Source: Nectonema munidae (lineage: Eukaryota; Nematomorpha; Nectonematoida; Nectonematidae). Taken from it: 64,000 nt of DNA. Position 1 is the first letter of the stretch, and each line of letters opens with the position of its first letter. Shown here one piece after another: positions 22,667 to 33,539 of this stretch. The notes below the pieces were generated by a model that worked only from the letters and a program-made list of their open reading frames with translations, did no database searches and was not told where the DNA came from. The stretch covers positions 97,001-161,000 of the forward strand of contig JAUIRK010000859.1 in the NCBI GenBank assembly GCA_030549495.1. The letters are read 5' to 3'. The position numbers were made by a program, and so were the translations under genes.

Positions 22667-25600
22667 CATTTTGGAAAAAAGCTACCATCTGTTCAGCAAT
22701 GTGTGTGGAAGCGCGTTTTTGAGCTTCGCGCGTGCTAGCTCCCAGATGTGGGGTGAAGATGCAGGCGGGGTGGGGTGCGGAGAATAAGGAACTTTTTTCG
22801 AAATCAGGAGGTTCTTTTTCAAAAACGTCGATGGCGGCACCCGAGACTTGTCCAGAGTGTAGCGCTTGGCACAAAGCCTCTTCGTCGATTAAACCTCCTC
22901 TTGCCACATTCAGCACTTTGACGCCTTTTTTGCACCTTGACAAGACATCAGCACCAATCATTCCTGAAAAGTTGTCGGCTGAATCATCATGGAAATAATT
23001 TTATGCATAAAACTGAACACATGTACTAAAATCACGATTTCTCCGCGGGACATCACGATTATATTTTCTTTATCAAAAGGATTTGCACGCATTTTGTATA
23101 TATTTTTAGAAGTTTTTAGTTACTTTTTACATTTTTAGTGCATTGAATTGACAATGAGATGCAATATAGCTTAATAAACTATTAATTACAAAATTAATAA
23201 AATATAAGTACAACGATAAAGTAAAGGTAATTTATTGGGCACAACGTTAAAAGATTATAAATTTTCGCTGACAATCAGCTTTTTCAAATAAAAAACCACA
23301 ATCTTCAGAGCGAGGAGAGTTCTTGTTGTAGTACAGTGATATGTGTACCACTGAGTATAAGATACTCAGTATAGTTCATACTCAGTGGTACACATATCAC
23401 TGTTTACTACAAAAAAATTGTTTACTTGCGAGGGTGAACAAAAGAACATGTATCTCTCAAATTAAGTAAATGTTCCTCATAAAACTTCAAAGAAAAATTT
23501 TTGTGATATAAACATGCAGATGTAAAGTTTATTCTAAATAATGATTATCATGATTCTCATTCTCTGAATTCTAAATTACAATGTTGATTCTAGTTTTTTA
23601 ATTTGGGGAAATGGGATTCTCAAATTCGGATCAGTAAAAAGCATATTTGTATATATCTACAGGCGAGTTTAGCTAGCTGTAGAAAGATGGAATGCCTTCG
23701 ATTCCAGTAGCTTATTGAATCTAGAAACTTCTAGAACAATCTTTTTTTGGTTCTAGAAACTTCTAGAACTTCTGGCTCTAGAAATGAAAAATCCAAAAAA
23801 AATATGCAGATTGTCATCAAGTTGCCTCGATAGGGAAGGAGCTCAGTTCTTAGTTTTTTCTAGAAACTTTACTCGTTTTCCTCATGTATGAGTGAAGCTT
23901 GCAGTGTTACAATTAATGAGAGAATCTGATTTTTGTGGCTCTCAAAGTGTGATTTTAATCTTGATTGTTTGGGGTTTTTTGAGAAAATGATTCTGATTCT
24001 GATTACGATTGTAGACATTTCTGTGATTCTGATTATAATCAGAATGAACTCATACTACTCAAGAACATGACTGTAACATTGTAATCTATCCATAGTCTCT
24101 AACATATCCCAACCACTTTTGAAAAACTTTTGTTATAAATTATGATAAACACTCACTCACCCAATAATTCGTTTTCTTTACATTGTGAGCGTTTAAAAGG
24201 TTGAAAATTGAGATTTACGTGAAGAAGAAAAAAAGCAAACCTTTGGTTTCTTTCGTTAAAGGAACGTGTAGAGTTATGTAATCAGAGAACTGCCAAATCT
24301 CTTCAAGAGAAACAAATTTCACATTTTTAGTACTCGCTTTACTTGACTCTTCTACGTACGGATCATATAAAAGCGCCTAAATAGAAAGTGACGACTAAAA
24401 TATATTGCGCCAAAAAGATGGGATGTAATTAGGCAATACCGCTGTTTTCGAGATTCAAGTATTTCAGTGTAAGGGTGTCTAATGTCCAGGTGGTGGAGTC
24501 GGAAAAATATTTGGCGACTCCGACTCCCTTATTCTCCGACTTACTCCGACTCCGACTTCGCCTCCACATATTTCACTTTTCTGTTTCAAATATTATAAAT
24601 CTCTGAAAAGTGCAATGCCGTCGTACCATATTTCAAGGTTGTTTGTGAACGTCAATTTTAGATAGTCACTGAAAGATTTCTTCAATTTTAGACATTTCTA
24701 CTTTGTGTTGCAAGTAAAATGTGTGATCTACTTTCTTCAACATAATTTATTAAAATGTTCTATTAAAAAGAATTGTTTATAACAAGACAAAACAATAGGA
24801 TTCATAAATTGAATTTATTTTTCCAAAGGTTGGTTTAAAATTTTTTACTAAAAACTTTCTGCTCATAGACTGAGTTTTGCTCCTTTACAAACTAATTTTA
24901 ACGCAAAGTAAAAAACTACATTCTTTAATTTTATTTAATTTTTCTGCCTTTTTCTATGAGTTGCAAAAATACAAGGCTTCGACTAAAATGATAAACATTT
25001 TTATGTTGCGTTTTTCTAACGTTGTACACAAAAGAGTGTCTATGAATTTATTTTTTAATCAAACATATATGAATATAACTTTTTGTGAAATCGGTTTACA
25101 CAAATCTTAACATATCCCACAGTCTTTTCTATAGATGACGGATGAAGGAAATATTAAAATATATTTTGTTTTTTGCCCCCCCTCCCCTCCTAAATTTTTT
25201 ATGTCTACGGGTCTGTATGTATATATGAATGCAGTTTCGGAGCTAGGTTAGGGCTAGAAGGTTCTCTGAACCCCCCTAAAATTTTCAAATCAGAAATAAT
25301 TGTGATAGAATTTAGAAAATAATCAAGATTTTTTATTTTATAAATGATCGATGAAAAAAATAAATCATGCTTATAAAGTTTGATGATTCTAAAAAAACAT
25401 CTAAATGTTCTCAAATATTATTCGCACATCAAAATTCTTCTACCCACACCCGCCCACCCTACAAATTTTAAATGGGTACTCGCGGATGCACTTACCTGCA
25501 CCGCGCAGTACTATGGTCAGAATACACTAATGATATTGTCAATTTACGAGTCGATATCAAATTATCTTTCTGGTGTAATTTAATTATTTAAATTACAAAA

Positions 25601-28600
25601 TTATTCTAAAATTATTGTCCAATTAGATCAAAGAGTTTGCTTCCTTCCAGTGACAAAAAAGTGCATAACTTTTCAAAATACATTAAGGAATTTTCACCCG
25701 AATAAACTCCATTGTAGAGTTCGTCTACATGCAAGAAAATTGATCAAAATAAAACCACACTTAAAGGATTCACCTCCATTCCAAATGCGCTCATTTTCAA
25801 AGCGACTTCTAGTCCTATTCTGCCAGAGCCGATGCAGCCAAGAACTTTGCCATTGACTTCACTTCCCACGAAAAGAGATCTGTTCCACTTCTTCTGAAGG
25901 AGAGAGGAGTACGCTTGAGGAATGTGTCGAGCTAGCGAAAGAATCAGGCCGCAAGTGTGTTCCACAGCACTTTGAGAGTTTGCATCGGGTGTATTCATCA
26001 CATAGATGTTCTTTTCACTAGCAAACTTAACATCAATATTGTCCACCCCGGAGCCTGCCCGACCAATCACTTTCAAGCGCTTTCCTCCAGCTTCTATCAC
26101 TTCACGCGTCACTTTTGTGGCAGATCTGACCAATAGCGCATCGTAGTCCTGTTCAACAAAACGTTTAAATATTAAAATTTATTAGAAGCAAGTGAAATTA
26201 AAGGTAAGCTAAGAAATGAATGCTGAGAGCAAAGAATGCATAGGACGTATCAATGTCCTTTCAGAGGAAAACAAAAATATAATACAGAGAAAAAATTAAG
26301 AATGTACTGGATAGTGATTTATACAGTTAATTGGATATGCAATAGAATTGAAATATCGGATTCGGATATTTGGCCCGATAAAAAAATCCTCCCAAATACC
26401 CACTGCATGGCTACATATTTTGCATTTTCAAAAAATGTCCTCACCCAGTCTGAAATCGTATTTCGTGCTTCATCCTGAATAACGAATCAAATGTGTTAAT
26501 CAAGCTATAAGGTTGACGGTGAGATAGCCCCAGGCCTGGCATCGCCACCCTTGAAAAATGTGCGCTCTTCACAAGCGAGAACTAATCCAAGTAGAGAATA
26601 GGCGAGAAACTATATTTTATATTTGATTAAGTAATGTCTAAAAAAATTTATTTGTACACAAATATTAACTAATTATTATTATAATGATTTCAAATTAAAA
26701 TGATATTTTAGTAAGATGTTTTATTATTTTATTGAAAAAATATTCAATATTTATCAATACATAATATATTAATCAATATTTATCGTAGGAAAATTTTACA
26801 GATTGCAAAAATTTGGAACTATTCAAAAGAAGAATGCATATTCTTGTTAATCAGGATTCAATTGGATACATAAACATCGATTTAGATGACTTTTTTTAGT
26901 TGATTATTCAAAAGTAGTAGCCTACTGCAAAGCTAAAATTAAAGTTTGCGATAATGAATTAGTTGGGTATGTAAATGAACACGTCTATGCTGCAGACATA
27001 GTTCGGGAAGGAGTCCTGTCATTACGACGAGAAATGAGCTATCAACACAGATGAGACTGCACAGCAAATAATATTTCAGGCAAGTCAGTCAATATCAAGT
27101 ACTGCCTCAACTCAACTACCACCAGCCAGGCAAATTCAACGCGGCATAAGACGCTAAATATGGACAATTTAACTAACATGCACATTCCTTCTGAGTACAA
27201 AATGACATATGAAGGAGAGGATTTTTTCTTTACGATAGTGGGACGATTGAACAACGTATCATTGTGTTTCCCACATATACTAAAATCAGTCTAGTATAAA
27301 GTTTAAAGGATGGTTTGGAGATGGAACTTTTAAAGTTGTACCTGAGCTATTTTTAGAGTTATTTCATGTGTTTATGCTCTTCTACCAAACAAACAAGCAT
27401 ATTATTATCAAGACGTTTTCCAACTTTTTGCTATAAACCCTGAACTCAATCTGAAAACTTTTCTCATAGACTATGAACAATTAAAGAAGCATTTTCTAAG
27501 GTAAGAATAAAGGACGCTTTTTTCACTTGCCTATACCGCAAAGTACAAGGTGTAAATATCAAACTAATCTTGGTCTGCTGATTCGTATGATTCCACCATT
27601 TTGGTTTTTGTTCCACCAATTAAAGTTATTGAGGCATTTGAGACGTTACAAGAATTGCCACCTGACACTATTCATATCGTAGACTATTTTGAAGATACAT
27701 ATATTGGAAGAATACGTCGAAAAACTAATCAAGCTCCACGTTCTAATATTACTATCTGAAATAAGTATAATCGTGTACTTGAAGATTTACCTCGTACAAA
27801 CAATTGATTGGAAGGATGGCATAATCATTTACAATGTAGCATAACATCGTTTCATCCAAATATATGGAAATTTCTTGAAGTTTTAAACAAAGAAGCAGCT
27901 CTTAATCATGAACGTTATTAACCCTTTTAGTGGTGAGGTGTAATATGTGCTCCCCCCTTTCACTAAAAATTTTTCACGGTAGTTGAATGACTCTCTCGTA
28001 TCAAAAACTGTCAATCAAATCAAAAATTAACATTTTCCTACAAAATTATAACATTATTTGTAGTTAACCTTATAACTTAGGGTCTATATTATATACTACC
28101 TTGAAAATTTATAATTATATACAGTTTTAAGCGCATAACACTTTACATTTTTTCAATAATCACGGCTACTTTTTATAAAATATCAATTAAAATTTTGATT
28201 GATTTGAAAATACCTACAAGTGCTAATCAAATTTGCGGTTTATTTCTAAAAATTGTTTCGAAAAAAATTCAATCAAATTTTACATGAAATATATGTTTTT
28301 ATACCAAATAAACCATGCTAGTTTCATTTCTGAACTCAATTTTTCCTTTTGTTTGAAAATATCTGCAAGGGTCAATGAAATATGTTGTTTACGTCTGAAA
28401 ACTGTTTTCAAAAATATTATCCCAAATTTTATGTTTCATTTATGGACTCAGTTTTTGCATTTCGGATTTGTACTTACACGTGTGAGCAGTGAAAGGAGGG
28501 GGATCCTAAAACGGCAAATTTTATGCGCACGTACTTTATGCAAGGCCCCTAAGATTTTTGCAACACATCAAACAATTATCAAAAAAATCTAACTTTTGGA

Positions 28601-29485
28601 TGAATTCATTGCTCAACGTACTCTCCATGCTTATACATTTTTAGATTTTGTAAATCTATAATCAAACGTCTTTATTCCCACTAATAAGTTTTAACTAGAC
28701 ATAATTGCACCTGATTCAGTTCTGAATCACACCTCAACAATACTAATTGATAAATATGGAGTACATTTCAGAAAAACCAATGTTTGCTATGTACATGTTA
28801 TTATTTCAAAAAATTAATTATTATTCCTCATAACAACTTATGACAATTTTCAGAGGCCCCCAATCTCCCAGTTGAAGTTGACGTAATTCGTGAACGACCC
28901 CTTATTAATATAGTAGTCTTAGGAGTGACTCCAATATTAGTTCTGAAACTCCCTGAGCCGACTACCCTTTTTCTCCTTTTACCGATTAAAAAAGTCCTCG
29001 AGCTGCAACAAAAAGCTTTTCTGGAAAATTTTATTAGCTACATGTGGTCAACATTGTCAGAAACGCACAGGAGGACATCAAGAGCAATCTGAAAAGTATG
29101 TTTGGTCTATAAGTGCGCATGGAAAAAAAGAGTCAATATATAAAATTTTAATACTCGTATTTGAAAATAGAAAGCTAGAGAGCGAGTAAGAAAGACAAAA
29201 ATTCAAGGGTTTATGTCACTGTGTATTGTTCAGAAATAAATTAATAAAAATATAAATCCCTTTGAATTACTTCCAATCTAGTTCACTCTAAATTTATAAT
29301 ATTACTATTATAAATGTTTTTTGAACAAAGAAAATAAAAATACCAAAAGAAAAATTAGATACCTTTATTATTTTAATAAGTTCATCTGAATTAATTTTTA
29401 TTTTAATATCTACTGAAATTTTATTTCGCTCAAATATGTCAATACATGATGGATCGATACCATCTAAGAGTAAAACATTTGACAT
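22667..29485 (-). CDS. PHGDH: D-3-phosphoglycerate dehydrogenase (3' end not found)
   Basis: Oxidises 3-phosphoglycerate with NAD+ in the first step of serine synthesis; cytosolic. Four minus-strand exons join in frame: 29485-29363 (ATG, MSNVLLLDGIDPSCIDIF), 26148-25774 (LLVRSATKVT, AGSGVDNIDV, nucleotide-binding GSGRIG), 24376-24241 (LYDPYVEES...SLEEIW...ITLHVPLTKETK) and 22963-22667 (CKKGVKVLNVARGGLIDEEA with the catalytic Arg, GAAIDVFEKEP, TPHLGAST with the catalytic His). Intron phases are 0, 0 and 1. Together they give about 309 residues, the catalytic and NAD domains. The last exon has a GTACTT donor at 22666; without splicing the frame runs on to a stop at 22614, so either a short C-terminus or a missing exon is possible. 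The donor after the third exon is a weak GTTTGC. Confidence 0.93.
23328..23410. repeat. Near-perfect hairpin in a PHGDH intron
   Basis: A 25-bp arm at 23334-23358 is exactly complementary to 23378-23402, with a 19-nt loop that itself repeats ACTCAGTAT. The pairing extends outward with a 2-nt bulge (GTAGTA/TACTAC). A transcript of either strand could form a strong stem-loop. Confidence 0.85.
23715..23870. promoter_or_regulatory. Cluster of heat-shock-element-like motifs
   Basis: 23723-23737 reads aGAAacTTCtaGAAc and 23751-23769 reads TTCtaGAAacTTCtaGAAc, i.e. three and four alternating GAA/TTC units with correct 2-nt spacing. TCtaGAA at 23777-23783 and TTCtaGAAac near 23859 follow. This fits the heat-shock factor consensus, but the site lies inside a PHGDH intron and could be an unrelated palindromic repeat. 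Confidence 0.45.
24480..25110. repeat. Dispersed repeat with GACTCCGACTCC motifs, copy 1
   Basis: Begins near GGTGGTGGAGTCGGAAAAATATTT and shares blocks with 36515-37570, such as AACATAATTTATTAAAATGTT and GTTTGTGAACGT. No coding capacity; probably a non-autonomous DNA transposon. It lies in a PHGDH intron. Confidence 0.6.
25140..25773. other. PHGDH intron with MITE-like fragments
   Basis: C-tracts at 25174-25192 and GTCTACGGGTCTG near 25203 resemble a hAT-MITE end. Otherwise no feature. Confidence 0.35.
26930..27915 (+). pseudogene. Mutator-like (MULE) transposase remnant with FLYWCH-type region
   Basis: Plus-strand pieces include CKAKIKVCDNELVGYVNEHV-like FLYWCH sequence (about 26930-26990), FGDGTFKVVPELFLELFHVF (about 27315-27375) with the DGTFK motif, and YFEDTYIGRIRRKTNQAPRS then TNN...WHNHLQCSITSFHPNIWKF (about 27690-27880). 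These match animal MULE transposases in order. Frames shift and stops occur. It sits in the first PHGDH intron, opposite to that gene. Confidence 0.82.
27916..29362. other. Rest of PHGDH intron 1, with an imperfect tandem duplication
   Basis: About 28204-28351 and 28352-28475 are diverged copies of one roughly 148-bp unit (TTTGAAAATA followed by CTGCAAG/CTACAAG...). The 119-codon frame across it has no known domain. Nothing else recognised. Confidence 0.4.
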
Positions 29486-29789
29486 TTTGAATTTATACTA
29501 AAATTAAAAAAAATAAAGAATTTAAAAATTTTAGTTTTTAAGTTGGTTTGATGCGCCACCATACATAAGCCACCTAGAATGGTTTACAGGCAATCGCACA
29601 TTACCCGGCAAAAAATTTTTTTTACGAATGTTGATCCTTGTATATGTATTTTTATTCCAACCTTGATTTTAAATATATTTTTATGGATTATTTATGAGAT
29701 AAACTATTTTTTAAGAGAAAATGCATTCTTGGGTTTATTTGTTTCTTTGTTTTCTGAGGATAATGTTTGTTTATTTGGGAGGTGAATAA

Positions 29790-29925
29790 ATTTGTTTAGA
29801 TGCTGAATTCGATACCTCAACGTAGTGGGTTCGATACCGCATCAAGCCTACTTTCCTTATAGTTAGACACAAGTGGCGCAATTGTACCATTTCGATGAAA
29901 ATACCGCACGATACTTTTCTGCCTT
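29790..29925 (+). repeat. tRNA-derived SINE, family 1
   Basis: ATGCTGAATTCGATACCTCA, B-box-like GGGTTCGATACCGCATCAAG, and CAAGTGGCGCAATTGTACCA: the same body as at 32853, somewhat diverged. Confidence 0.75.
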
Positions 29926-30219
29926 TGTTTGTAAGAAAAAAGGCCCACTAATGCTCGTATCTTTTTTAATATAAATCCAAATTAAAAATTGTAAAAAAAG
30001 ATAAATTAGACTTTTGAGAGGCTTAATTTTTTTTTGAAACCAATATATTTTTGGTGAGAATTTTTACCCAAATACTCCCAAATAGATGAAAACAAATTTA
30101 AATATACACAAAAAAAGTAGAAGGATTATTCTCCGCATAAAACTTAAATAAATTATTAATTTGAAATTGAATTATACCGAAAAAAATAATTTAAAACATT
30201 AAAATAATAACATGTTTTT

Positions 30220-30700
30220 TTTGGTCGATTGGATATCAAAGCTCTTTCTCCTGTAAGGCTATATGCTCGCATTCAGAGCCTGCGCTACCTATATATTTTT
30301 GGGGCAAGTGCCCCCCCCCTCCCTTGAAAATTTCCAACTTGCACCAAGTGTCTTAACTTAAGAAAAAATTATTAAAACATATAGCTGTGCAAGTCTAATA
30401 ATCTATATGTGTGTAATATGTGTTTCTTCTCTATTTACACGCCAATTACTATTGATGCTCTGTAAATGATCAAGCCTCTTCTGATAAGATAATAAATTTT
30501 TTCCATAAAGTAAATTTTTATTGCCCCATCACAGCCCGCCTAATATTTTTTTAGCGCGGGTATTGCGCATTATGCTTGAGATGGTTAATCACAGATTTTG
30601 TGATTTTGTTTTTAAGTGTCGGGAGCCTTTGGGATTGAACTCCTGAACTTCAACTGTTAAGCTTAGAGGTAAACCCTAATCATTGAGGCTCATATTTTTT
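30220..30700 (-). repeat. tRNA-derived SINE, family 2 (copy 1), split by a MITE
   Basis: Shares GGATATCAAAGCTCTTT, AGGCTATATGCTCGCATT, TTGTGATTTTGTTTTTAAG and a TTGAACTCCTGAACTTCAAC segment (B box GGAGTTCAATCCC on the minus strand) with the copies at 30800 and 45116. Interrupted by the MITE at 30274-30563. Confidence 0.65.
30274..30563. mobile_element. hAT-like MITE inside a SINE
   Basis: CAGAGCCTGCGCTACC at the left and TAGCGCGGGTAT at the right are imperfect inverted ends. The SINE continues across it. Flanks CTCGCATT / TGCGCATT match at six of eight positions. Confidence 0.6.
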
Positions 30701-30799
30701 ATTTGTTAAATAAGAATAATTTTAAAAATTATTTATATACAAAAAAAGATTAAAATAGCTATATAGAATAATATTTTATTATATATATAGCTAATTTTA

Positions 30800-31325
30800 T
30801 AGGTTTTTTTGGTTGAAGATATCAAAGCACTTTAAAACGTAAGGCTATATGCTTGCATTATGCTTGAGATGGTTAATCACATTTTTTTGTGATTTTGTTT
30901 TAAGGAGTAGGGAGCCAAGGGGCAGGCCCGTAGCTAGGACTTTTCAATTAGTTAGCTGGAAAAAATTTTGGGGGGCTAAATATTTTCACAAAAAAATTTT
31001 TGGTAGTTATGGGTTATCTCTCCCCCATTCAAAAAAAAATGTTTAGTAAATTACTGAAAAAAATTTTTAAGTGAGAGGGAGATAACTAATAAGTTATAAA
31101 TTTTTATATATAGTCTAAAAATAAACCATTTTTTGAACCCTTTATTGATATCGAAATATATTAGGTTGGGGGGGGCGCTCTGATTCTGAGTTGAGTTGGG
31201 GGGGGGGGGGGGCTTAGCCCCCTCCTGCCCTCGCTGGCTACGGGCCTACCAAGGGGATCGAACCCCTTACCTTCAAATGTTAACTGAGAGGTGCACCCTA
31301 ACACATTGAGGCTCAATTTTATAGG
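30800..31325 (-). repeat. tRNA-derived SINE, family 2 (copy 2), split by a MITE
   Basis: Same body as copy 1: GAAGATATCAAAGCACTTT, AAGGCTATATGCTTGCATTA, then GGATCGAACCCCTTACCTTC after the MITE. Confidence 0.7.
30923..31248. mobile_element. hAT MITE with exact 8-bp target duplication inside a SINE
   Basis: CAGGCCCGTAGCTAGG ... CTGGCTACGGGCCTA inverted ends. CCAAGGGG occurs at 30915-30922 and 31249-31256. Long G runs lie near the right end (31168-31212). Confidence 0.9.
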
Positions 31326-31665
31326 TTGGTATTCCATTTTTTTTTAATTAAAATTGTTTGTATTATTTACTTAAAATATTGAAAATAATGATATAATTAT
31401 TTTATAATAGTAAGCTTGATGACACAAAATAATTTTTTAATTTAAATTAATTACTAATATGTGTGGCCTGGTAAGATAATGGGATATATAAAAATATATA
31501 ACAATACTCTATTGTCAGCCGCCGTTCATGCTTAAATATCTGTGTATATTTTTATTTTAATCATTTATCTAATATTATTTTAAATTTTAAGTTCCTATTT
31601 GTAAATAAAGAATATATTTGTGTGTATTTGGGTAAAAAGTCCTACCGGATTTATTTTATACATAT

Positions 31666-32847
31666 CTTGAATTTTAAAACATTTTATTTCTCTAAATTTA
31701 TCGTTTGTTGCTCGTTGTATTTAGGATTATATACAGATCCAATTAACCTTTATTTGGATCATAATAACCGTATCCAAATTAACATGGCACTAGTTTACCA
31801 ATGAAAAGAATATTACAGGATAAGGTAAAATTTTACTGTTATAGGTAAGTGGCTGGTGTTAAGAAATATTGAAAGCAAGCTATTAAGTTTTGAGTCAATT
31901 TAAAACTTCAAAGAAATTTTTGATCAATAATTATTCCAAAAAAATTTATTGTTTTGATAACATAAATGTATGTCCAATTATATTAAAACTAAAATCATTC
32001 ATAATAAAGATGCGCATAGAAGTAAAAAGTATAGCTTTAATTTTATCATTGCTTATATAGGTTAATTTTGTTTCATTTGTTGTAGATAAAATTGTGCATT
32101 TCATTTGTTTCAATAATATTATGGTTCGAAGAAGTAATGAGTATAGAAATATCATCCTCGTATACATAACAATATAAGTTTTTCTCTTAATCTTATTTAT
32201 AACCGAGTTAATATATATTATGAACCGTAAAGCCCTAATATTGAATAAGCGTAAATCTGATTGTGAAGACAATAGTAGCATTCCTTTGCCTATAATATAG
32301 CCTTAAATATAATGTGTAAATGTATGAAAACATTTCTTGAATCAAACTTCCAGGTAGTCTTTTTGTCTCAATCTAAAATGGCATTTAAATTTAAAGATCA
32401 TTCAAATTTTAAAAATTTCTAAAATAAAATTTTATTTATGTATATACTAAAATCTTAAAAAGATTGGTTAGTGTATAAACTATTAGATATTTATTTATTA
32501 TTTTAATAAAAATAACATTTAATTATAAATAACATTATAATAATATTATATGTTATCAAAACAATAAATTTTTTTGGAATAATTATTGATCAAAAATTTC
32601 TTGGAAGTTTCAAATTGACTCAAAACTTAATAGCTTGCTTTCAATATTTCTTAACACCAGCCACTTACATGTAACAGTTAAATTTTACCTTATCCTGTAA
32701 TATTCTTTTCATTGGTAAACTACTGCCATGTTAATTTCGATACGGTTATTATGATCCAAATAAAGGTTAATTAGATCTGTATATAATCCTAAATACAACG
32801 AGCAACAAACGATAAATTTAGAGAAATAAAATGTTTTAAAATTCAAG
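31666..32847. mobile_element. Foldback element with ~299-bp inverted arms
   Basis: 31666-31964 and 32550-32847 are long inverted repeats of high identity, beginning CTTGAATTTTAAAACATTTT and ending TTGTTTTGATAACAT on the left arm. The 585-bp spacer is AT-rich. A 111-codon minus-strand frame runs from the inner left arm into the spacer (32281-31946) and has no recognised domain. SINE family 1 follows within 6 bp of the right arm. Confidence 0.85.
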
Positions 32848-32852
32848 TGTAA

Positions 32853-33003
32853 GGGGCGTGAGTAGGGTTGGTTGGATGCTGGATTCAATAACTCAAGGTC
32901 TTGGGTTTGATTCCGCATCAAGCCTGTTTTCCTCATAGTTCGATACAAGCGGCGCAATTGTGCCTTCTCCATGAAAACACCCCGGGGTACCTTTACCTTT
33001 TTT
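32853..33003 (+). repeat. tRNA-derived SINE, family 1 (well-preserved copy)
   Basis: GTGAGTAGGGTTGGTTGGATGC carries an A-box-like TGGTTGGATGC and GGGTTTGATTCC a B box about 30 nt later. The body CATCAAGCCTG...GATACAAGCGGCGCAATTGTG and the tail GAAAACACCCCGGGGTACCT are shared with copies at 5776, 12511, 29790, 37271, 39215, 41480 and 47842. Confidence 0.85.
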
Positions 33004-33539
33004 AATAAGTTAGGGTTTTTTTATGGAAACTCTTTAGACTTAGATTTAGATTAATTTTTATTTTCTCTCTGATTAAATTAACAGATTGAGAAAAAATAAA
33101 CTGCCAATTTATTGTAATATTTAATAGTGAATTACACTTTTTTTTATTAAAAACAATCTTAATTAGAATTGTTTTCTTATTTAGGGAATAATAAAGAATA
33201 ATTATTCAATTCAATTAACAATAAAGTTTTTTATTCTATCTATATTTAATTATATTTTATGATGGTAAGTTGGAAAATACGCTGATGCAAAATGTTATTG
33301 GATCAAAAAACAAAAGGAAGTATTCGATTGATAAAGTATTATATCATTTACAAATCCATTCTAAAATAAGACATGTTTTGAAGGAAAAAATGAAATAACA
33401 TGCAACTTATACCCCTTTCGTTGAAAACAAATGCTACAATTCTTTATAACCTTGGCTGCACTTCCAAAAACGAATATAGCCATCACAGGCGCATAGTTAA
33501 CCAAGTGAATATATAAAGTCTCTCAACGGACCGGCTTTA
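33004..33539. other. AT-rich intergenic DNA
   Basis: Nothing recognised. Confidence 0.4.

Larger units (their letters stand above)
29486..31665. other. PHGDH-COASY intergenic region, left part
   Basis: Immediate PHGDH upstream DNA (AT-rich, no clear promoter motif), followed by the SINE and MITE insertions listed separately. Confidence 0.4.

Noticed and set aside
22732-22998. 88-codon plus-strand frame
   Set aside because: It lies exactly opposite a PHGDH exon with clear homology; it is a shadow.
25205-25414. Short open frame in a PHGDH intron
   Set aside because: It crosses MITE-like C-tract sequence and shows no motif.
31946-32281. 111-codon minus-strand frame in the foldback spacer
   Set aside because: Hydrophobic AT-rich translation with no motif, and it begins in the repeat arm; not supported as a gene.
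32709-32972. 87-codon minus-strand frame
   Set aside because: It spans the foldback arm and a SINE; the repeats explain it.
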